A stretch of 64,000 nt of DNA from CAWEQW01 sp963811365 (GTDB lineage Bacteria > Actinomycetota > Actinomycetes > Propionibacteriales > Nocardioidaceae): NCBI GenBank assembly GCA_963811365.1, contig CAWEQW010000005.1, positions 147,167 through 211,166 on the forward strand, given 5' to 3'. Below the pieces are notes generated by a model. The model was not told where the DNA came from, made no database searches, and saw nothing but the letters and a program-made list of their open reading frames with translations. Shown piece by piece: positions 60,424 through 64,000 of the stretch; position 1 is the stretch's first letter; each line of letters starts with the position of its first letter. The translations under genes and the position numbers were made by a program.

Positions 60424-60887
60424 ATGCTCGACCTCGCCGGAATCGACGTTGAGGAGATCGCAACCGCGCTCGCGGATCAGGCCGACTACGAGCACCGCTG
60501 GCTGCTCGACCCCAGGACTGGCCGGGTGGCGTTCTGGGCCAGCGACACAGGCATCGACGGGGACAATCCCGTTGAGATCGAGGAGCTGGACCTCGTTCCC
60601 ATCGACCCGTCCCGTCCTACGTCTGGTACCAGGACATGGCCGACTTCGCTGAGGGCATCAGCGAAGATGCGGCGGGCCGGGACATAGCCAGGGCGCTTCA
60701 GGGGAGCGTTCCGACGCTTCAAGAACCGGCTCGATGAGCACCATCCCGAGCTCATCTCCGCCTGGCACGCCCTGCGAGGCATACGAGCCCAGCGCCGCGC
60801 CGTCGAATGGCTCCAAGAACAGGCCTCATCGACGACGCCGCCGCAGAGAACTTCGCGGCCGACCACCCGGACCCCGCGCTGCCCTGA
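60424..60887 (+). pseudogene. UPF0158 family gene with three frameshifts
   Basis: Parts in order: LAGIDVEEIATALADQADYE, HRWLLDPRTGRVAFWASDTG, then in another frame SYVWYQDMADFAEGISEDAA, then GAFRRFKNRLDEHHPELISA with RAQRRAVEWLQEQ, then LIDDAAAENFAADHPDPALP and TGA 60885. This is the whole UPF0158 protein, of unknown function, with at least three indels. It is related to the fragment at 15992-16178. Confidence 0.75.
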
Positions 60888-60967
60888 TGCCGGCGGTCGC
60901 GACGACGAACGTCCCCAGAGCGCCTCACTGCGTTCCCCGGACATAGCCGAAAGTCGGACGCCGCATC

Positions 60968-60996
60968 TGTACTACACCGTGCTACGCCGCAGTACA
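60968..60996. promoter_or_regulatory. Inverted repeat over the toxin-antitoxin promoter
   Basis: TGTACT (60968-60973) and AGTACA (60991-60996) are perfect inverted arms 17 bases apart; the right arm overlaps the -10 box TACACT. It is a likely autoregulation site for the antitoxin of the pair that follows. Confidence 0.5.
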
Positions 60997-60998
60997 CT
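60993..60998 (+). promoter_or_regulatory. Leaderless-type -10 box (TACACT)
   Basis: TACACT is followed by CAACGA and ATG 61005, a six-base gap with no ribosome site. It overlaps the inverted repeat above, so repression and leaderless start coincide. Confidence 0.6.
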
Positions 60999-61004
60999 CA
61001 ACGA

Positions 61005-61328
61005 ATGGGTGAGGAACTCAGCTGGGACGAGGACTCGGCAGCCTATATCCGTTCACGAGGCGAGCGCTACCCGAACGGCATGAACATAGATCCGGAGTGG
61101 ACCAAAGAGGTAATGGCCGATGAGGATCTGGTCGCACTCGAGCCGGATCCGAAGTCCCGGATGGGAGCCTCCCGGTTCATCGGTCACTCACCATCGGCTG
61201 GGCGGGTACTGGTCGTGATCGCACACCGCGACCGCGACGGCGACCTGCACGGCATCAACGCCTGGCCCGCGACCGGGATGGACCTGAAGTTCTACACGGA
61301 AGGAAACGACGATGGCCAAGACGATTGA
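61005..61328 (+). CDS. BrnT-like toxin, putative
   Basis: The 107-residue protein reads LSWDEDSAAYIRSRGERYPN, EVMADEDLVALEPDPKSRMG, then ASRFIGHSPSAGRVLVVIAH and GDLHGINAWPATGMD. The order (W-D-E start, then R-F-I-G...S..GR.L.V...R, ending in an A-W-x-A-T segment) resembles BrnT/RelE-like ribonuclease toxins. It overlaps the start of the following RHH-like gene by 17 bases, in toxin-first order as in BrnTA. Activity is inferred. Confidence 0.7.
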   Translation: MGEELSWDEDSAAYIRSRGERYPNGMNIDPEWTKEVMADEDLVALEPDPKSRMGASRFIGHSPSAGRVLVVIAHRDRDGDLHGINAWPATGMDLKFYTEGNDDGQDD

Positions 61329-61557
61329 CCCGGACCTGGCCGCCAGGCTCCGCGAGGAGTCCGAGCAGACCAAGGACGAGCCCTACCCGAACAACGTGAA
61401 GGTCGCCCGCCCCAACCGCTCCAAGGTCTACTCGGTGCGACTCAGTGCCGAGGAGCAGGAAGCTGTGCAACGCGTCGCCGACGCCCAGCACCTTCCTGCC
61501 TCCACCCTGGTGCGCGCCTGGATCCTTGAGCGCCTTGATCGTGAGCGCTCGGCCTAA
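61312..61557 (+). CDS. BrnA/CopG-like antitoxin, putative
   Basis: The 81-residue protein has a flexible acidic start (EESEQTKDEPYPNNVKVARP) that would wrap the toxin, then a ribbon-helix-helix-like DNA-binding end: SKVYSVRLSAEEQEAVQRVA followed by LPASTLVRAWILERL. GAAGGAAACG precedes the ATG, within the toxin gene. It should neutralise the protein encoded at 61005 and bind the inverted repeat at 60968. Confidence 0.78.
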   Translation: MAKTIDPDLAARLREESEQTKDEPYPNNVKVARPNRSKVYSVRLSAEEQEAVQRVADAQHLPASTLVRAWILERLDRERSA

Positions 61558-61608
61558 GGATCATCGCATCTGTCTCAAGGATGCGAACCGAGCGTGCAGC
61601 GATTGTCA

Positions 61609-61806
61609 TCAGGCGCGATACGCGGTGCGGTTGGGCCGTTCATCGCGCAGGTACCAGACGACCCAGGTCACTGGAAAGAAGATGCCCGCTGCAACTGTGA
61701 GAGCCCAGCCTGCCCTCTGCGCCGCTCGCCACTCGCGGTCAGACCCACGCACGCCAGCAGCGCGGCAGCCAGGGGCCAGCACGACTGCGACGAGTCGGGG
61801 CGTCAT
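61609..61806 (-). CDS. Small membrane protein, hypothetical
   Basis: The 65-residue frame reads MTPRLVAVVLAPGCRAAGVR, then WALTVAAGIFFPVTWVVWYL and a charged end RDERPNRTAYRA: one short N-terminal hydrophobic stretch and one clear membrane helix. The layout, with charged residues after the second helix, is that of small inner-membrane proteins. No family recognised. The longer frame from 61962 has no homology or signal. Confidence 0.45.
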   Translation of the reverse strand: MTPRLVAVVLAPGCRAAGVRGSDREWRAAQRAGWALTVAAGIFFPVTWVVWYLRDERPNRTAYRA

Positions 61807-61994
61807 GCGCCCAGTCTCTACCCACCTACTGCCAGGGACCTGAACTTCTACGGATTTGCCGCGGTGAGGGAAGCAGAGGCAGCCCAGAAGGCGCGTACCG
61901 CCGCGAATGCCCGCCCCAGGCACCCAGGCTTCGGCAGCACGCGCCGCCTGACACAGCCCCATTCATAACGGATCACAGCGCGGCCGAAGGCCGG

Positions 61995-62309
61995 CTACGG
62001 CACGAGTTCGCCGGTGAGGCGGACGAGCAGACGCATGTGCATGCCCGCCTCGACTGGGTTCAGCCGATCCACAACGAGCTCGACCGGGCGCTCCATGATC
62101 CGGTGCACGTAGTCGAGCAGTGGATCCGGGACATATCCGAGACGGTCGCCGCTCTGCCTCACAAGCAAGGCACGCTCGTTGACCTCGTTGTCGGTCTCGA
62201 GCTGCAGTTGAAGACGATCGCCTGGTTTCAGGTCGTCGATGGCAGCGCGCTCCTCAGACGTCGGGTGTCGGACCCTGCGTGTCAGGGTGAGTTGAGTCCA
62301 GTGGTTCAT
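61995..62309 (-). CDS. HIRAN domain protein
   Basis: The 104-residue protein has PTSEERAAIDDLKPGDRLQL, LVRQSGDRLGYVPDPLLDYV and VELVVDRLNP, the HIRAN pattern in which the GxxLGYVPR-type strand follows a basic barrel. HIRAN domains bind 3' ends of single-stranded DNA in Rad5/HLTF-like proteins and also occur as free small proteins in bacteria. Here it is a stand-alone domain, role unknown. It lies between the TA pair and the IS3-type element. Confidence 0.78.
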   Translation of the reverse strand: MNHWTQLTLTRRVRHPTSEERAAIDDLKPGDRLQLQLETDNEVNERALLVRQSGDRLGYVPDPLLDYVHRIMERPVELVVDRLNPVEAGMHMRLLVRLTGELVP

Positions 62310-62429
62310 AGCAAGTCCGCCTGACGCAGGGCGAGAATCAGGATCGATTCACGTGTCCAGTTCAGTTCTTTCAAGCCCGATCAGCATCGCCGATGATGGT
62401 GCGATGGGTGGTTCTCTTCGTCTCCTCGT

Positions 62430-62810
62430 GCCGGGGGTCCGTCGCGTCGACGGTCGTTCACGCCGGCCCAGAAGCTCGAGCACCTGGCCGCCTACGAGGC
62501 GGCGTGCGAGCACGGCGAGGGCGGCGCCTACCTGCGCCGCGAGGGCCTGTACTCCTCGCTGATCTCCGAGTGGCGCCGGCTGCGCGATGCCGGCGTGCTC
62601 GAGGGCAAGGACCCCGGCGCGAAGGTCGGGCGACCGAGTGCCGAGCAGGCCGAGATCGGCCGGCTGCGTCGTGAGCTCGCGGATCGCGAGCGGAGGTTGG
62701 CCACCACCGAGACCGCGCTGGAGATCATGGGAAAAGCACACGCGCTCTTGGAGCAGATCTCCGAGAGCGCGGAGACCGAGCAGCCCGAACGGCCGCGCAG
62801 GAAGCGCTGA
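62430..62810 (+). pseudogene. IS3-type orfA (helix-turn-helix protein), start lost
   Basis: The frame reads RRSFTPAQKLEHLAAYEAAC, REGLYSSLISEWRRLRDAGV, then KVGRPSAEQAEIGRLRRELA with a leucine-zipper-like end EIMGKAHALLEQISESAE and stop at 62808. This is the Tnp_1/orfA pattern. No ATG, GTG or TTG exists in this frame before 62595; GTG 62428 lies one base out of frame, so an indel near 62445 is likely. Confidence 0.68.
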
Positions 62811-63817
62811 GGGGCATCTACACCGAGCTCACCGACGCGGGAGTCACGACCAGAGCTGCCGCGGCGTTGACCGGGGTCTCGCGCGCCACCGCCATCCGGG
62901 CGAACAACCCGCCGCCCGAGCCGGCATCGGTACCGGTGCCGCTGCCGGGCAGGGCGCCGGTGAACAAGCTGAGCCTGGCCGAACGGACCCGGGTCCTGGA
63001 GGTCCTCGACTCCGAGGAGTTCGTCGACCAGGCGCCGTTGCAGGTCTACGCCACCCTGCTCGAACGCGGCGTCTACCTGTGCTCGGTCTCGACGATGTAC
63101 CGGATCCTGGCCCAAGCCGGTCAGGTCACCGAACGACGACGGATTGCCCGGCATCCGGCCCGGGCGGTGCCCGAGCTGGTCGCGACCGGACCCGGGCAGG
63201 TCTACACCTGGGACATCACCAAGCTGCCCGGCCCGGACCCGCGGGCGTCTACTACGACGCCTACGTGATGATCGACATCTACTCCCGCTACATCGTCGGC
63301 GCCCACGTCCACGCCCACGAGGCCGGTGTCCTGGCCGAGGAGATGATGAAGGAGATCTTCGGGATCCACGGCATCCCGACCGTGGTCCACGCCGACCGCG
63401 GCACCTCGATGACCTCGAAGTCGGTCGCGACCCTGCTGGCCGACCTGGGCGTGACCCGCTCCCACTCCCGGCCCAGCGTGTCGCAACGACAACCCTTACT
63501 CCGAGTCGCTGTTCAAGACCATGAAGTACGCCCCGGTCTTCCCCGACCGGTTCGGCTCGATCGGCGAGGCCCGAGCGTTCATGGACGCCTTCACCACGGC
63601 CTACAACCACCAGCATCACCACACCGGGATCGGCCTGCACACCCCCGCCGACGTCCACTACGGCCACGCCAGCGACGTCGACGCGCAGCGATCAGCAGCG
63701 CTCGAAGCGGCCCGCCAGCAGCACCCCGAACGGTTCGCAACCAGCACCGATCCCAAGGTCCTCGCGCTGCCCGACAACGCCTGGATCAACCAGCCAGCCG
63801 AAACCCCGGCTGCCTAA
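62811..63817 (+). pseudogene. IS3-type orfB transposase (DDE, rve core), two frameshifts
   Basis: Three frames give one protein: GVTTRAAAALTGVSRATAIR to QVYTWDITKLPGPDP (first Asp), then GVYYDAYVMIDIYSRYIVGA to VVHADRGTSMTSKSVATLL (second Asp), then NDNPYSESLFKTMKYAPVFP (Glu) to DNAWINQPAETPAA and stop 63815. Shifts lie near 63243 and 63482. All three catalytic residues are kept. Confidence 0.75.
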
Positions 63818-63829
63818 CACCCGTTGGCC

Positions 63830-64000
63830 TCATCCGCCTTGAAAAATTCCGGGATCCCGTGCTACGAGGAATGGCAGGCTGACAGGTCCCGGCTGGGGCA
63901 GTGGAGTCAGCTCGTAGGTGTCGCCGTTGCGACCACCGCCCGACACCGTGAGCACCTCAAGGGGCTCAGCGGTGGCACCCAAGCCCAACTGCTCCAGCGT
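63830..64000 (-). CDS. C-terminal part of a gene running off the right edge
   Basis: The minus-strand frame, open from the window edge, reads TLEQLGLGATAEPLEVLTVS then GGGRNGDTYELTPLPQPGPV and ends at TGA (63830-63832). The last 13 residues (ARDPGIFQGG) may belong to the IS3 element border. The family cannot be told from 56 residues. Its start is outside the window. Confidence 0.45.
   Translation of the reverse strand, partial: TLEQLGLGATAEPLEVLTVSGGGRNGDTYELTPLPQPGPVSLPFLVARDPGIFQGG

Larger units (their letters stand above)
62430..63850 (+). mobile_element. IS3-type insertion element, frameshifted
   Basis: OrfA and orfB of an IS3-like transposase are recognisable in order, but orfA lacks a start in its frame and orfB has two frame changes. 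The left border is near 62430 and the right border probably in 63820-63850, where coding sequence of a minus-strand gene begins. I could not define inverted repeats or a target duplication with confidence. All DDE residues are present, so decay is recent or the shifts are errors. Confidence 0.7.

Noticed and set aside
62811..63817. Programmed frameshifting in the IS3 orfB
   Set aside because: IS3 elements shift once, between orfA and orfB. Here there are two shifts inside orfB and no slippery A-tract at either place.

Overview
The window is very GC-rich DNA with strong G/C preference at third codon positions, GTG starts and many ATGA/GTGA gene overlaps. Its families (UgpC/MsmK-type ABC ATPase, alditol-oxidase-like FAD enzyme, NarL-type sensor kinase, AlkZ-like winged-helix protein, leaderless promoters) point to an actinobacterium, plausibly a Nocardioides-like member of the Propionibacteriales. 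That lineage is an inference; no rRNA, tRNA or ribosomal protein gene is present to fix it.

Layout. 1-5 kb: two secreted proteins, a TetR/monooxygenase divergent pair, a RHH/MazF toxin-antitoxin pair and three decayed genes. 4.7-15.1 kb: universal stress protein and APC permease operon, alditol-oxidase-like enzyme, lipoprotein, MOSC protein, small EthD protein, two frameshifted genes and an ABC ATPase. 15.4-16.3 kb: a patchwork of truncated genes. 16.7-22.5 kb: acyl-CoA dehydrogenase, then a serA-serC-DUF1015 operon. 22.9-30.6 kb: accessory single genes (nucleotidyltransferase, ArsR+MFS, small monooxygenase-like proteins, GNAT, DUF4268 protein, APH-like kinase, trypsin-like protease). 30.7-33.8 kb: a tightly coupled four-gene operon made of a 76-residue peptide, a protein with an HQGGH motif, an aldo/keto reductase and a small membrane protein; this is the best candidate for an undescribed, RiPP-like system. 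34.2-40.2 kb: housekeeping-like single genes. 40.2-44.2 kb: remains of an integrated element (recombinase C-terminus, dead HigB with intact HigA, TIGR02391 protein, a short repeat protein). 44.6-50.1 kb: membrane protein, two-component system, beta-lactamase-fold hydrolase, PadR pair. 52-64 kb: ene-reductase, a complete IS21-family element inserted in a GNAT gene, a decayed repeat-bearing SGNH hydrolase facing a TetR gene, a BrnT/BrnA-like pair, a HIRAN protein and a frameshifted IS3-type element.

Two themes run through the window. First, about twenty gene remnants (truncated or frameshifted) sit between intact genes; some carry a single one-base shift and could be assembly errors, others are clearly truncated or carry stop codons. 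Second, many single genes start at an ATG/GTG placed 6-7 bases after a TANNNT hexamer, the arrangement expected for leaderless transcripts, while operon genes use Shine-Dalgarno sites or coupled overlaps.
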